64,000 nt of DNA from Pseudomonas sp. gcc21 (GTDB lineage Bacteria > Pseudomonadota > Gammaproteobacteria > Pseudomonadales > Pseudomonadaceae), in the NCBI RefSeq assembly GCF_012844345.1, contig NZ_CP051625.1, forward strand, positions 2,356,001-2,420,000, in the 5' to 3' direction. Below the pieces are notes generated by a model, which did no database searches, was not told the DNA's origin, and saw only the letters and a program-made list of their open reading frames with translations. Shown in pieces: positions 9,482 through 18,639 of this stretch. The position numbers were made by a program, and so were the translations under genes. Each line of letters starts with the position of its first letter. The stretch's first letter is position 1.

Positions 9482-10888
9482 ATGAGTGCAGTAATGAACG
9501 ATAAAGAATTCAACGACTATAAAGTGGCCGATATCAGCCTCGCCGACTGGGGCCGCCGCGAGATCATCATCGCCGAATCCGAAATGCCCGCACTGCTGGC
9601 GCTGCGTCGCAAATATGCCGGCGAGCAGCCTCTCAAGGGCGCAAAGATTCTGGGCTGCATTCACATGACTATCCAGACTGCCGTGCTGATCGAGACGCTC
9701 ACAGCGCTGGGCGCCGAAGTACGCTGGTCTTCCTGCAACATTTTCTCCACGCAGGATCAGGCCGCTGCCGCCATCGCCGCCGCCAGCATTCCGGTTTTCG
9801 CCTGGAAAGGCGAGACCGAAGAAGAATACGAATGGTGTCTGGAGCAGACCATCCTCAAGGACGGCAAGCCATGGGACGCGAACATGGTGCTGGACGACGG
9901 CGGTGATCTGACCCAGCTGCTCCACGACAAATATCCGCAGGTGCTGGAAAAAGTACACGGTGTGACCGAAGAAACCACCACCGGCGTGCACCGTCTGCAG
10001 GACATGCTCAGGAAAGGCACGCTGAAGATCCCGGCGATCAACGTCAACGATTCCGTCACCAAGAGCAAGAACGACAACAAGTACGGTTGCCGTCACAGCC
10101 TGAACGATGCAATCAAGCGCGCCACCGATCACCTGCTGTCAGGAAAGCAGGCACTGGTCATCGGTTACGGCGACGTGGGCAAGGGTTCTGCCGCATCGCT
10201 GCGCCAGGAAGGCATGATCGTCAAGGTCAGCGAAGTCGACCCGATCTGTGCCATGCAGGCATGTATGGACGGCTATGAAGTCGTTTCCCCCTACAAGAAC
10301 GGCCTCAACGAAGGCACCGACACCTGCGTTAACGCTGACCTGCTGGGCAAGATCGATCTGATCGTGACCACTACAGGCAATGCCAACGTGTGCGACGCTG
10401 CCATGCTGAAAGCGCTTAAAAAGCGTGCAGTGGTATGTAACATTGGTCACTTCGATAATGAAATCGACACCGCCTTCATGCGCAAGAACTGGGGCTGGGA
10501 AGAGGTCAAGCCGCAGGTTCACAAGATTCACCGCACCGGCAACGCTATCGATGCTGCGAACGATGACTACCTGATCCTGCTCGCCGAGGGCCGCCTGGTT
10601 AACCTGGGCAACGCTACCGGGCACCCCAGCCGCATCATGGATGGCTCCTTCGCCAACCAGGTACTGGCCCAGATCCACCTGTTCAACGAGAAATTTGCCG
10701 ACCTGCCAGTCGTCGAGAAGTCCAAGAACGTTACCGTCATGGTCCTGCCGAAGAAGCTGGATGAAGAAGTGGCACTGGAGATGGTCAAGGGCTTCGGCGG
10801 CGTCATCACGCAGCTGACACCGGAACAGGCCGACTACATTGGCGTGAACCAGGAAGGACCGTTCAAGCCGGACTCCTACCGTTATTAA
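9482..10888 (+). CDS. ahcY: S-adenosylhomocysteine hydrolase
   Basis: This 468-residue NAD-dependent cytosolic enzyme splits S-adenosylhomocysteine into adenosine and homocysteine, removing the inhibitor left by methyltransferases. It has the [15 protein letters not shown] region, the NAD-binding loop [16 protein letters not shown] (about residues 223-238) and the C-terminal PDSYRY tail with the conserved lysine and tyrosine. The start at 9482 is preceded by GGAG. Its leader contains an SAH riboswitch, so its own substrate should induce it. metF follows after about 100 bases. Confidence 0.98.
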   Translation: MSAVMNDKEFNDYKVADISLADWGRREIIIAESEMPALLALRRKYAGEQPLKGAKILGCIHMTIQTAVLIETLTALGAEVRWSSCNIFSTQDQAAAAIAAASIPVFAWKGETEEEYEWCLEQTILKDGKPWDANMVLDDGGDLTQLLHDKYPQVLEKVHGVTEETTTGVHRLQDMLRKGTLKIPAINVNDSVTKSKNDNKYGCRHSLNDAIKRATDHLLSGKQALVIGYGDVGKGSAASLRQEGMIVKVSEVDPICAMQACMDGYEVVSPYKNGLNEGTDTCVNADLLGKIDLIVTTTGNANVCDAAMLKALKKRAVVCNIGHFDNEIDTAFMRKNWGWEEVKPQVHKIHRTGNAIDAANDDYLILLAEGRLVNLGNATGHPSRIMDGSFANQVLAQIHLFNEKFADLPVVEKSKNVTVMVLPKKLDEEVALEMVKGFGGVITQLTPEQADYIGVNQEGPFKPDSYRY

Positions 10889-10898
10889 AACAGCGTCT

Positions 10899-10955
10899 AG
10901 CGGCAAGCCTGAAGCGGCAAGCAAACCGAGCGTGATGCCGGCTCTGCTTGCCGCT
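10899..10955 (+). repeat. Direct and inverted copies of a 10-base unit between ahcY and metF
   Basis: AGCGGCAAGC occurs at 10899-10908 and 10913-10922, and its exact reverse complement GCTTGCCGCT at 10946-10955. Either direct copy can pair with the inverted one, giving two alternative hairpins. There is no T-run, so it is not a standard terminator. It may act as a weak attenuator, mRNA stabiliser or REP-like element in the ahcY-metF spacer. Confidence 0.5.
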
Positions 10956-10989
10956 GGCAACGCTGCCAAGCAAAGGAGAGCAGGAACAG

Positions 10990-11841
10990 ATGTCTCAGTT
11001 AATTAACGGAGCTCCAGTGAGCTTCGAATTCTTTCCGACCAAGACCGACGCCGGTCATGAAAAGCTTATCGCCGCGGCTCACGTCATGGCAGCAGAGAAA
11101 CCCGAGTTCTTTTCGGTGACTTATGGTGCCGGTGGCTCGACGCGGGATCGCACGGTCAATACCGTGTTGCAGCTGGATCAGGAAGTGAAAATTCCGACCG
11201 CACCGCACTTGTCCTGCGTCGGCGACTCCAAGGAAGACCTGCGCAGCCTGCTCAACCAGTACCGTGAAGCAGGCATCAAGCGCATCGTGGCGCTGCGCGG
11301 CGACCTGCCGTCCGGTATGGGCCGGGCCTCCGGCGAACTGCGCTACGCCAACGAACTGGTGGAGTTCATTCGCCAGGAAACAGGTAATCATTTCACCATC
11401 GAGGTGGCGGCCTATCCTGAAGCTCATCCGCAGGCGAAGCACTTCGAGGCCGACCTGGAGAACTTCATCCGCAAGGCCAGGGCCGGTGCGGACAGCGCCA
11501 TCACGCAGTACTTCTTCAACGCCGACTGCTATTTCTACTTCGTTGAGCGCGTACGCAAGGCTGGCGTGGATATCCCGATCATTCCGGGCATTATGCCGAT
11601 CACCAACTACACCAAACTGGCGCGCTTTTCCGACGCCTGCGGTGCTGAAATTCCGCGCTGGATACGCAAGCAGCTGGAAGCTTACGGTGACGACAGCGCC
11701 AGCATCGCTGCATTCGGTACGGAGGTGATTACGCACATGTGTGAACGCCTGCTCGACGGCGGCGCGCCCGGGCTGCACTTCTATACGCTTAACCAGGCCG
11801 AACCGAGCCTGGCTGTTTGGCGCAATTTGAAACGCAGCTGA
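10990..11841 (+). CDS. metF: 5,10-methylenetetrahydrofolate reductase
   Basis: This 283-residue flavoenzyme makes 5-methyltetrahydrofolate, the methyl donor for methionine synthase. It has the N-terminal VSFEFFPTKT, then VTYGAGGSTRDRT, ALRGDLP and IPGIMPITNYTKL motifs characteristic of the TIM-barrel family. The start at 10990 (MSQLINGAPV) has AAGGAG upstream, and an in-frame ATG 14 codons earlier lacks the family-like N-terminus. It lies 101 bases after ahcY on the same strand, completing the SAM-cycle block. Confidence 0.96.
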   Translation: MSQLINGAPVSFEFFPTKTDAGHEKLIAAAHVMAAEKPEFFSVTYGAGGSTRDRTVNTVLQLDQEVKIPTAPHLSCVGDSKEDLRSLLNQYREAGIKRIVALRGDLPSGMGRASGELRYANELVEFIRQETGNHFTIEVAAYPEAHPQAKHFEADLENFIRKARAGADSAITQYFFNADCYFYFVERVRKAGVDIPIIPGIMPITNYTKLARFSDACGAEIPRWIRKQLEAYGDDSASIAAFGTEVITHMCERLLDGGAPGLHFYTLNQAEPSLAVWRNLKRS

Positions 11842-11854
11842 TTTGAGCCCCGAT

Positions 11855-11890
11855 ACCGGTTCCGATTTATTCGGAGCCGGTCTCAATTTT
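11855..11890 (+). terminator. Probable terminator after metF
   Basis: An 11-base stem, ACCGGTTCCGA (11855-11865) with TCGGAGCCGGT (11871-11881), contains one G-U pair and a 5-base loop (TTTAT). It is followed by CTCAATTTT. The T-run is short and slightly displaced, so efficiency is uncertain. Confidence 0.55.
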
Positions 11891-12029
11891 GTACGTCCGT
11901 TGGCTTCACCATCTGCCTGATCGGGCATGTGCCTCAACGCATCCTGCGCGAGTCTGTTATACTCGCGCTCCTTCATCACCGGCCGCACGGACAATTCGCT
12001 CCGCAAACGGCCATCACAGGGTTATCTGA

Positions 12030-13532
12030 ATGTCCTTTGCTTCTCTCGGTCTTTCCGACGTGCTCGTGCGCGCCGTAGCGGCCACCGGTTACACCACGCC
12101 TACCCCCGTCCAGTTACAAGCCATCCCGGCAGTGCTTCAAGGCCGCGACCTGATGGTTGCCGCCCAGACCGGCACCGGCAAGACCGCAGGCTTCGCCCTG
12201 CCCGTCCTGGAAAAACTGTTTCCCCTCGGCCAGGCCGACAGCAATTATCGCCGTGCGCCCAAGCAGGTACGCGTATTGGTATTGACCCCGACCCGTGAAC
12301 TCGCGGCGCAGGTTCACCAGAGCTTTCTGACCTACGGCGGCGAGCTTCCCATGAAGTCCGCCTGTGTCTTCGGCGGCGTGGGCGCAAACCCGCAGATGAA
12401 AGCCATCGCCCCGGGCCTCGACGTGCTTGTCGCCTGCCCCGGCCGTCTGCTCGATCTGGTCGGCCAGCGCGCTGTCGATCTGTCCAAGGTTGAGATCCTT
12501 GTACTCGACGAAGCAGACCGCATGCTCGACATGGGTTTCGTCCACGACGTGAAGAAAGTCATCGCCAAGCTGCCGTCTGCCCGCCAGACGCTACTGTTTT
12601 CGGCGACGTTCTCCAAGGACATCACCGATCTGGCCAACAAGCTGCTGAACACTCCGGCGCGTATCGAAGTCACGCCGCCCAACACCACGGTTGAGCGTAT
12701 TCAGCAGAGCGTCTACCGCGTCGCCGCGGGCCACAAACGTGCACTGGTCGCGCACCTGATTACTCAGGGCGCGTGGGAGCAGGTGCTGGTGTTCACCCGA
12801 ACCAAGCACGGCGCCAACCGCCTGGCTGAGTATCTGGACAAGAACGGTCTGCCCGCCGCCGCGATTCACGGCAACAAGAGCCAGAGCGCGCGCACCAAGG
12901 CCCTGGCGGACTTCAAGGCAAACAAGCTGCGGATTCTGGTTGCGACCGATATCGCCGCGCGTGGTCTGGACATCGACCAGCTGCCACACGTTATCAACTT
13001 CGAACTGCCCAACGTGTCGGAAGATTACGTGCACCGTATCGGTCGTACCGGTCGTGCCGGTCGCAGCGGTGGCGCCGTTTCCCTGGTCAGCCCCGACGAA
13101 GAGAAGCTGCTCAAGGCAATCGAGCGGATGACCCGTCAGCGTATCGACGAGGGCGATCTGCAGGGCTTCGAGCCACCGGCGCAGGCCGAACTCAACAGTG
13201 ATCGTCCGGAACGCCCCCGTGGCGCACCAGGCGGCGGTCGTGGTCGTCCGGCAGCGAATGGTGCCCAGAAGCCTTCGCGCAGCCCGCGGCACAGCGATAA
13301 GCCACGCGCTGACAAGCCGCGTTCGGACAAACCCCGTAGCGGTGGTCGCTCTAACAGCGCTCCGCGTGCTGCGCGCCCGGGAATCAGCGAACCCCGTGAC
13401 GCAGTAGCAGAAGAACGACGCCTGCAAGCCTACGGTAACCGCGCCGTTCCGCCGAGCGCCGCTGCACCACGCGAGACAGCTCCCCGCTCTAACCGGCCGC
13501 AGCGCGAAAAACCAGCGCTGTTCAGCCGTTAA
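12030..13532 (+). CDS. rhlE: DEAD-box ATP-dependent RNA helicase (RhlE type)
   Basis: This 500-residue helicase has a complete two-domain core: Q-motif F..LGLSDVLVRAV..GYTTPTPVQ, Walker A AQTGTGKT (about residues 46-53), PTRELAAQ, DEAD motif in VLDEADRMLDMGF, SAT motif FSATFS and motif VI YVHRIGRTGRAGR. From about residue 385 on there is a low-complexity, Arg/Pro/Ser-rich basic tail with repeated DKPR units, as in RhlE proteins, which likely binds RNA. Role: remodelling of structured RNA, ribosome assembly or cold adaptation (family knowledge). It is a single gene with a terminator directly after it. Confidence 0.93.
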   Translation: MSFASLGLSDVLVRAVAATGYTTPTPVQLQAIPAVLQGRDLMVAAQTGTGKTAGFALPVLEKLFPLGQADSNYRRAPKQVRVLVLTPTRELAAQVHQSFLTYGGELPMKSACVFGGVGANPQMKAIAPGLDVLVACPGRLLDLVGQRAVDLSKVEILVLDEADRMLDMGFVHDVKKVIAKLPSARQTLLFSATFSKDITDLANKLLNTPARIEVTPPNTTVERIQQSVYRVAAGHKRALVAHLITQGAWEQVLVFTRTKHGANRLAEYLDKNGLPAAAIHGNKSQSARTKALADFKANKLRILVATDIAARGLDIDQLPHVINFELPNVSEDYVHRIGRTGRAGRSGGAVSLVSPDEEKLLKAIERMTRQRIDEGDLQGFEPPAQAELNSDRPERPRGAPGGGRGRPAANGAQKPSRSPRHSDKPRADKPRSDKPRSGGRSNSAPRAARPGISEPRDAVAEERRLQAYGNRAVPPSAAAPRETAPRSNRPQREKPALFSR

Positions 13533-13550
13533 GCGACAAGGCAAAATCGA

Positions 13551-13573
13551 GGCCCGGCAATGCCGGGCCTTTT
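13551..13573 (+). terminator. Rho-independent terminator after rhlE
   Basis: GGCCCGGC (13551-13558) pairs with GCCGGGCC (13562-13569) around an AAT loop and is followed by TTTT. It begins 19 bases after the rhlE stop codon. Confidence 0.9.
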
Positions 13574-13685
13574 GCTGTGTGCGCTCAATGTACCGTCGGT
13601 CTGTTCGCAGATTTGTCCGCCTTTTTTGCCCGCCCTGTCCCCTCTATCTATAGTTGGCGAAGCCAATTATTCAGAGGACATGTCG

Positions 13686-14282
13686 ATGAATCATCCCCAG
13701 CGGCTTCTAATCGGCGCTTGCCTGTCAGCGGTAGCCGCTATGTCGCAAGCTCAAACCATTATTCCGCAACCCGAGCCTGGGCTCTGGCGCAGTCACGCAA
13801 CTACGCTGGTCAACGGCAGGGACGCTCAGGCTGATATCCGCAAACAGCAGGAAGCCGTGCTGGAACAACTGCCTCCCGAACAGCGCGCCCAGATGGAAGC
13901 CACGCTGGAATCAGAAGAAGACCTGCGCACCACCACCGACTGCATAACCGCTGAAGATGCCGCCCTGATGATCAATCCGCAGGCGCTGCTGGCTGAAGCA
14001 CAGCAAAGCATGAGCGGCTGTGATCTGCAGATCGAACAGGACGGAGAGTCGCGCCTTGCCTTCCATGGTACCTGCTCAGGCGATCATGGCTTTGTCGGTG
14101 ACATGCGTGGTGATCTGGAAATGATCAGCAGCCGTGAGATGCGCTCCTCCTTCTCGGGCAAGAGTAATCACGCCGCCACATCCAAAGACGATGAGCCTGT
14201 GCGGATTGAGCATACGGAAGTATCGAAATGGGTAGCAGAAGATTGCGGCGCACTCGCTACACCGGGCAATACGACAGAATGA
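13686..14282 (+). CDS. Secreted DUF3617-like protein
   Basis: This 198-residue protein has a cleavable signal peptide (MNHPQRLLIGACLSAVAAM, likely cut after SQA). The mature part has PEPGLWRSHATTLVNG near its start, a TTDCIT segment, a central cysteine pair and a C-terminal lysine/tryptophan/cysteine stretch. This is the general pattern of DUF3617 periplasmic proteins, whose function is unknown. The start is the ATG at 13686, with GAGGA seven bases upstream; an ATG two codons earlier overlaps that site. Genes on both sides appear unrelated. Confidence 0.75.
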   Translation: MNHPQRLLIGACLSAVAAMSQAQTIIPQPEPGLWRSHATTLVNGRDAQADIRKQQEAVLEQLPPEQRAQMEATLESEEDLRTTTDCITAEDAALMINPQALLAEAQQSMSGCDLQIEQDGESRLAFHGTCSGDHGFVGDMRGDLEMISSREMRSSFSGKSNHAATSKDDEPVRIEHTEVSKWVAEDCGALATPGNTTE

Positions 14283-14398
14283 AAATGAGCGAGCCTGACT
14301 GACGCCGCGCTCGCGTCCGGGCCAGACAAATGAGGAATTAAGCTGCCGGCGCAGGGTCAGATTTGCAAAGAGGCCGTCAAGATTCGCAAGGAGACACC

Positions 14399-15190
14399 AT
14401 GCTTAAGCACTGCGTTCTGAGCGTCGATTACTCGGAGAAATGGGACAAGATATTCGATCACCTCCCAGGCATCATCAAACTGCTCGGTGTCGAGCGACTG
14501 AGCCTGACCCACGTAGTCGAAACGCATAATCGCAAGCGACTGGAAGACAATGACGCAGCGATTGCCCACCATCTGGAGAAAATCGAAAAGCGCCTCCGAA
14601 GCGAGCTTGATGTGCAGGTGGATCATGTCGTCCGCCATGGCTTCCCTGCTGCGGAACTGGCGGCAGCCGCGCGCAAGCTCAATGCTGACGGGATCATCGC
14701 ACTGAACCGTAACCACTCGGCAGGGCGCGCCGCGCTGTTTGGCAATGTGGTGCTGAATCTGACCCGCGTAAGCACTGTACCGGTAGTCGTCATTCCTGCC
14801 GATGCGGAACAGGCCGTGGCTGACTCACCGCTAATGCTGGCGACCGACGGTTCTGACTCCTCGCGTAACGCTCAGCGCAGCTTCGAGAAGATGCTGAGCA
14901 GGATCGATCATGGCTTTGTCGTCTGGATAAAAGCCGATGAGGATGACGATCATGACGAAGAGCGGGTGCAACCGGTACTGAAATACTTCGCCGAGACCTA
15001 CCCCAAGGTGCAATCCCGGCGAATCATGGGGGCCCCCGCAGAAAAACTGGTGTCATTCGCCGAACAGGAACATGTGGCGCTACTGATCATCGGCAAGCGC
15101 GGGAACACGCCCATTACCGAGTTACTGGTCGGCAGTACAGCTGAAGCGGTGGCCAGGGCAAGTCACCGTCCCGTGTTGCTGATTCCCTGA
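14399..15190 (+). CDS. Tandem universal stress protein (UspA family)
   Basis: This 263-residue cytosolic protein contains two Usp domains. The first spans about residues 1-140 and ends with VPVVVIP. The second spans about 148-263, with LMLATDGSDSSRNA near the start and LLIIGKRGNTPITELLVGSTAEAVARASHRPVLLIP at its end, the G-x2-G-x9-G-S/T ATP-binding pattern. The first domain is degenerate in its ATP loop. The start at 14399 has AAGGAG upstream. It is monocistronic, with a strong terminator shared with the convergent gcdH. General stress role by family. Confidence 0.88.
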   Translation: MLKHCVLSVDYSEKWDKIFDHLPGIIKLLGVERLSLTHVVETHNRKRLEDNDAAIAHHLEKIEKRLRSELDVQVDHVVRHGFPAAELAAAARKLNADGIIALNRNHSAGRAALFGNVVLNLTRVSTVPVVVIPADAEQAVADSPLMLATDGSDSSRNAQRSFEKMLSRIDHGFVVWIKADEDDDHDEERVQPVLKYFAETYPKVQSRRIMGAPAEKLVSFAEQEHVALLIIGKRGNTPITELLVGSTAEAVARASHRPVLLIP

Positions 15191-15225
15191 CAGGAAGCGC
15201 AACACAACCCCGGTTCAGAAAAACG

Positions 15226-15260
15226 AACGGGGCTGAAGGATCAACCTTCAGCCCCGTTTT
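15226..15260. terminator. Bidirectional terminator between usp and gcdH
   Basis: A perfect 14-base stem, AACGGGGCTGAAGG (15226-15239) with CCTTCAGCCCCGTT (15245-15258), has loop ATCAA. TTTT lies on the right and AA-rich sequence on the left, so it can stop both convergent transcripts. Confidence 0.93.
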
Positions 15261-15276
15261 GGTTTGCCGGACAGTC

Positions 15277-16461
15277 TTAGAAGAATGCCTGCAAGCCGGT
15301 CTGTGCGCGACCCAGGATCAGCGCGTGCACATCGTGGGTACCTTCGTAGGTGTTAACCACCTCAAGGTTGACCACGTGGCGGATCACACCGAACTCGTCG
15401 GAAATACCGTTACCACCCAGCATGTCGCGGGCGACACGGGCGATGTCCAGGGACTTGCCACAGGAGTTACGCTTCATGATCGAGGTGATCTCAACGGCGG
15501 CAGTGCCTTCATCCTTCATGCGGCCAAGACGCAGACAGCCCTGCAGCGCCATGGTGATCTCGGTCTGCATGTCGGCCAGCTTCTTCTGTACCAACTGGGT
15601 TTGCGCCAGCGGACGACCGAACTGCATGCGGTCGAGTGTGTACTGACGAGCGGTGTGCCAGCAGAACTCAGCCGCGCCCAGTGCGCCCCAGGCGATACCG
15701 TAACGTGCAGAGTTCAGACAGGTGAACGGACCACGCAGGCCGGTTACGCCAGGCATCAGGTTCTCTTCAGGTACGAACACGTCTTCCATCACGATCTCGC
15801 CAGTAATGGAGGTACGCAGACCCACCTTGCCCTTGATTGCCGGAGCGCTCAGACCTTCCCAGCCTTTTTCCAGGATGAAGCCGCGGATCACGTCATCTTC
15901 AGTCTTGGCCCAGACAACGAACACGTCTGCGATCGGGCTGTTGGTGATCCACATCTTCGCACCGGTCAGGCGATAACCGCCGTCTACCTTGCGCGCGCGA
16001 GTCACCATGGAACCCGGATCAGAACCGTGGTTCGGCTCGGTCAGACCAAAACAACCGATGAACTCGCCGCTGGCCAGCTTGGGCAGATACTTCTGCTTCT
16101 GCTCTTCGGTACCGAACTCGTTGATCGGGACCATCACCAGCGAGGACTGGACGCTCATCATGGAGCGGTAACCGGAATCAACGCGCTCGACTTCACGGGC
16201 GATCAGACCGTAGCAGACATAGTTCAGACCGCTTCCGCCGTACTGCTCGGGGATGGTCGCACCAAGCAGACCCAGCTCGCCCATTTCACGGAAGATAGCA
16301 GCATCAGTCTGCTCATGACGGAACGACTCAAGGACCCGTGGCATCAGCTTCTGCTGGCAGTACTGGGCGGCAGAATCGCGCACCATGCGCTCTTCTTCGG
16401 TCAGCTGCTGGTCCAGCAACAGGGGATCGCTCCAGTTGAAACTTGCTTTGGAATGGGCCAT
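15277..16461 (-). CDS. gcdH: Glutaryl-CoA dehydrogenase
   Basis: This 394-residue FAD enzyme of the acyl-CoA dehydrogenase family oxidises and decarboxylates glutaryl-CoA to crotonyl-CoA in lysine/glutarate breakdown. Signatures include [32 protein letters not shown], the C-terminal RDMLGGNGI and [18 protein letters not shown] with the catalytic Glu at about residue 373. This YEGTHD wording and the arginine-containing substrate region are typical of GcdH rather than short-chain dehydrogenases. It is divergent from the LysR gene gcdR, as in other pseudomonads. The CoA-transferase gene that often accompanies the pair is not in this window. Confidence 0.95.
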   Translation of the reverse strand: MAHSKASFNWSDPLLLDQQLTEEERMVRDSAAQYCQQKLMPRVLESFRHEQTDAAIFREMGELGLLGATIPEQYGGSGLNYVCYGLIAREVERVDSGYRSMMSVQSSLVMVPINEFGTEEQKQKYLPKLASGEFIGCFGLTEPNHGSDPGSMVTRARKVDGGYRLTGAKMWITNSPIADVFVVWAKTEDDVIRGFILEKGWEGLSAPAIKGKVGLRTSITGEIVMEDVFVPEENLMPGVTGLRGPFTCLNSARYGIAWGALGAAEFCWHTARQYTLDRMQFGRPLAQTQLVQKKLADMQTEITMALQGCLRLGRMKDEGTAAVEITSIMKRNSCGKSLDIARVARDMLGGNGISDEFGVIRHVVNLEVVNTYEGTHDVHALILGRAQTGLQAFF

Positions 16462-16706
16462 GGGAACTCCGTATGTCGTTGTATTTGGAAATACTGAGGC
16501 GGGGCCTCGGTTTGCATTGAATGGTAGGGGCGGTCCCGGTGGGTAGCAACCGCGTTTTTCTCAGCAATCTGTGCTATTTTGGAACTCCGAACCTGACCGA
16601 ACCCTCAGGCCGTGGTGGTAGCTGACCGTCTGATGTTCATCAAAGTGCATTCCGAAGCATTCAACCCATCTCTGGCCGGAGCTCGCCGCTGTACATTGGA
16701 GGCCTG

Positions 16707-17624
16707 ATGCGCCGCAAGATTCCACCGACCCAGGCGTTGATTTGTTTCGAGTCCTCGGCCCGCCACGAAAGCTTCACCAAGGCCGCCGAAGAGCTCGCGC
16801 TTACGCAGAGCGCCGTGTGTCGTCAGATTGCCAACCTCGAAGCGTTTCTGGACGTACAACTGTTCCGTCGGACCCGGCGTGGCGTAAAACTAACCGAGGC
16901 CGGACAGACCTACAGCCGGCGCGTGGCCAGCCGCCTGGATGCAGTGGAACGTGACACCCTTTCGGTGATGGGCAATCAGGGCACGGCTACGCTGGAACTG
17001 GCGTTGGTACCCACCTTCGGCACCCAATGGTTACTGCCACGTCTTGGTCAGTTCATACAGGCAAACCCACAGGTGACGGTCAACTTCACCAACCGCACAC
17101 GGCCTTTTCTGTTCGCTGATACCGAATTCGATGCCTCCATCTATTTCGGTGACGGTGACTGGTCAGGTACTGAAGCGCACTTTTTGATGAAGGAGCATCC
17201 GGTCCCTGTGTGCAGTCCGGCGTTGCTTGGCGATCGCGCCGAATTGAGCCCGAATGACCTGGCGAGCATGCCGTTGCTGCAACAAAGCACCCGCCCCTAC
17301 GCCTGGCGGCAGTGGTTTGCCTCGCAGGACATGCGCGTCGAACACGACCTCAACGGCACCCGTCTGGAATTGTTCTCCATGCTCGCCCAAGCGGCCATGC
17401 TGGGCATGGGCGTCGCGCTGATACCGCCGTTCCTGATTCGCAACGAACTGGAAACCCGACGCCTGGTAATCGCCAACCCCCACAGTTTCGAAAGCGACAA
17501 GGGCTACTATCTGGTGATTCCAGAGCGCAAGGCCGAATCAGCGACCTTGCTGGCCTTTCGGGATTGGGTGATTGCTGAAGCGCAGGCGTATGGGCGAGCG
17601 GCGCTGGGTGAGACAGTCGTTTAG
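16707..17624 (+). CDS. gcdR: LysR-family regulator, probable gcdH activator
   Basis: This 305-residue regulator has an N-terminal LysR helix-turn-helix (about residues 6-65, ESFTKAAEELALTQSAVCRQIANLE) and a C-terminal co-inducer domain from about residue 92. It is divergent from gcdH across 245 bases, the standard arrangement for a LysR regulator and its target, so control of glutarate use is inferred. Its ligand-binding half resembles the GcvA/AmpR branch. REP-like repeats follow it. Confidence 0.85.
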   Translation: MRRKIPPTQALICFESSARHESFTKAAEELALTQSAVCRQIANLEAFLDVQLFRRTRRGVKLTEAGQTYSRRVASRLDAVERDTLSVMGNQGTATLELALVPTFGTQWLLPRLGQFIQANPQVTVNFTNRTRPFLFADTEFDASIYFGDGDWSGTEAHFLMKEHPVPVCSPALLGDRAELSPNDLASMPLLQQSTRPYAWRQWFASQDMRVEHDLNGTRLELFSMLAQAAMLGMGVALIPPFLIRNELETRRLVIANPHSFESDKGYYLVIPERKAESATLLAFRDWVIAEAQAYGRAALGETVV

Positions 17625-17654
17625 CCTGTGACTCCCACTCGTCTGGAAACTGTT

Positions 17655-17835
17655 TTCGCCGCGGGTCGCGCCTCCCACAATTTATTTTGGGCCGCATTGG
17701 ATTATTTGTGGCAGGGGCGACCCGCCGCTTGAAATCCTCTCCTAATCGCGACGACGGTTCGGCGTCCCGATCGCCCTCCCACAAGGTGAGACCAGAGGCG
17801 CGTTGGTAATCTGTGGGAGGGGCGACCCGCCGCGA
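17655..17835. repeat. Cluster of four REP-like elements
   Basis: Copies of the motif TGTGGGAGGGGCGACCCGCC occur as: inverted at 17655-17679, direct at 17707-17728 (one variant base in the first part), a degenerate inverted copy ending in CCCTCCCACA at about 17747-17773, and direct at 17812-17835. The alternating orientation is that of a bacterial interspersed mosaic element, and the GTGGGAG...GCGA wording is typical of Pseudomonas REP sequences. It fills the space between the convergent gcdR and ABC-transporter genes. Confidence 0.8.
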
Positions 17836-17874
17836 TGGCGTCCGCAGCACGTCCTGGGTTTAGTTCAGGCTGAA

Positions 17875-18639
17875 TCACCCCATCCGGAAATAAACACAGA
17901 TCCGCTGCCCATCCACCTCATGCACGCTGATGTCCATTTCATACAGATCGCGCAATACCTCATCGCGAATGATGTCCTGTGGCGTCCCCTGATACGCCGG
18001 TTTGCCGTGCTGCATCGCGATGATGTGGTCGGAATAGCAGGAGGCAAAGTTGATGTCGTGGAGCACGACCACGACCGTCTTGCCCTTCTCGTCCGCAGCC
18101 CGGCGCAACAGCTGCATCATGTCCACGGCGAAGCGCATGTCGATGTTATTCAGGGGCTCGTCGAGCAGCACGTATTCGGTGTCCTGACACATGACCATCG
18201 CGACATAGGCACGCTGTCGCTGCCCGCCGGATAACTCGTCGATGGGCCGGTCGCGGTAGTCATCCAGCCGCAGATACGCCATGGCCTCGTCGACATGGCG
18301 ATGATCCTCGGCGGTCAGGCGCCCGCCCGAATGCGGGAAGCGGCCGAAGGCTACCAGATCGCGTACGGTCAGCCGTAGAGACGTCTGGTTATCCTGACGC
18401 AGGATCGATAGCCTCTGTGCCAGCACGCTTCCGGGCGTGCGGGTTACATCCATACCGTCGACCATGACGCTGCCGGACGACATCGGCGTCAGGCGGCTGA
18501 TCATCGATAGCAGCGTCGATTTGCCCGCACCGTTGGGACCGATGATGGACGTGAAGCCGCCCCGGGGAATACTCAGAGAAACGTTGTCGACCACCAGCGT
18601 GTCGCCATACCGTTTGGATACTGCATGGGTTTCGATCAT
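17875..18639 (-). CDS. ABC transporter ATP-binding protein, ferric-siderophore type
   Basis: This 254-residue ATPase powers the importer encoded just upstream. It has Walker A GPNGAGKST (about residues 34-42), the signature LSGGQRQRAYVAMV, Walker B EYVLLDEPLNNID and the switch His in VVVLHDINFA. It is the last of four genes in the order binding protein, permease, permease, ATPase, overlapping the preceding permease by four bases. The family is that of iron-chelate importers such as VctC, FatE, CeuD and YclP (family knowledge). The exact siderophore cannot be read from the sequence. Confidence 0.9.
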   Translation of the reverse strand: MIETHAVSKRYGDTLVVDNVSLSIPRGGFTSIIGPNGAGKSTLLSMISRLTPMSSGSVMVDGMDVTRTPGSVLAQRLSILRQDNQTSLRLTVRDLVAFGRFPHSGGRLTAEDHRHVDEAMAYLRLDDYRDRPIDELSGGQRQRAYVAMVMCQDTEYVLLDEPLNNIDMRFAVDMMQLLRRAADEKGKTVVVVLHDINFASCYSDHIIAMQHGKPAYQGTPQDIIRDEVLRDLYEMDISVHEVDGQRICVYFRMG

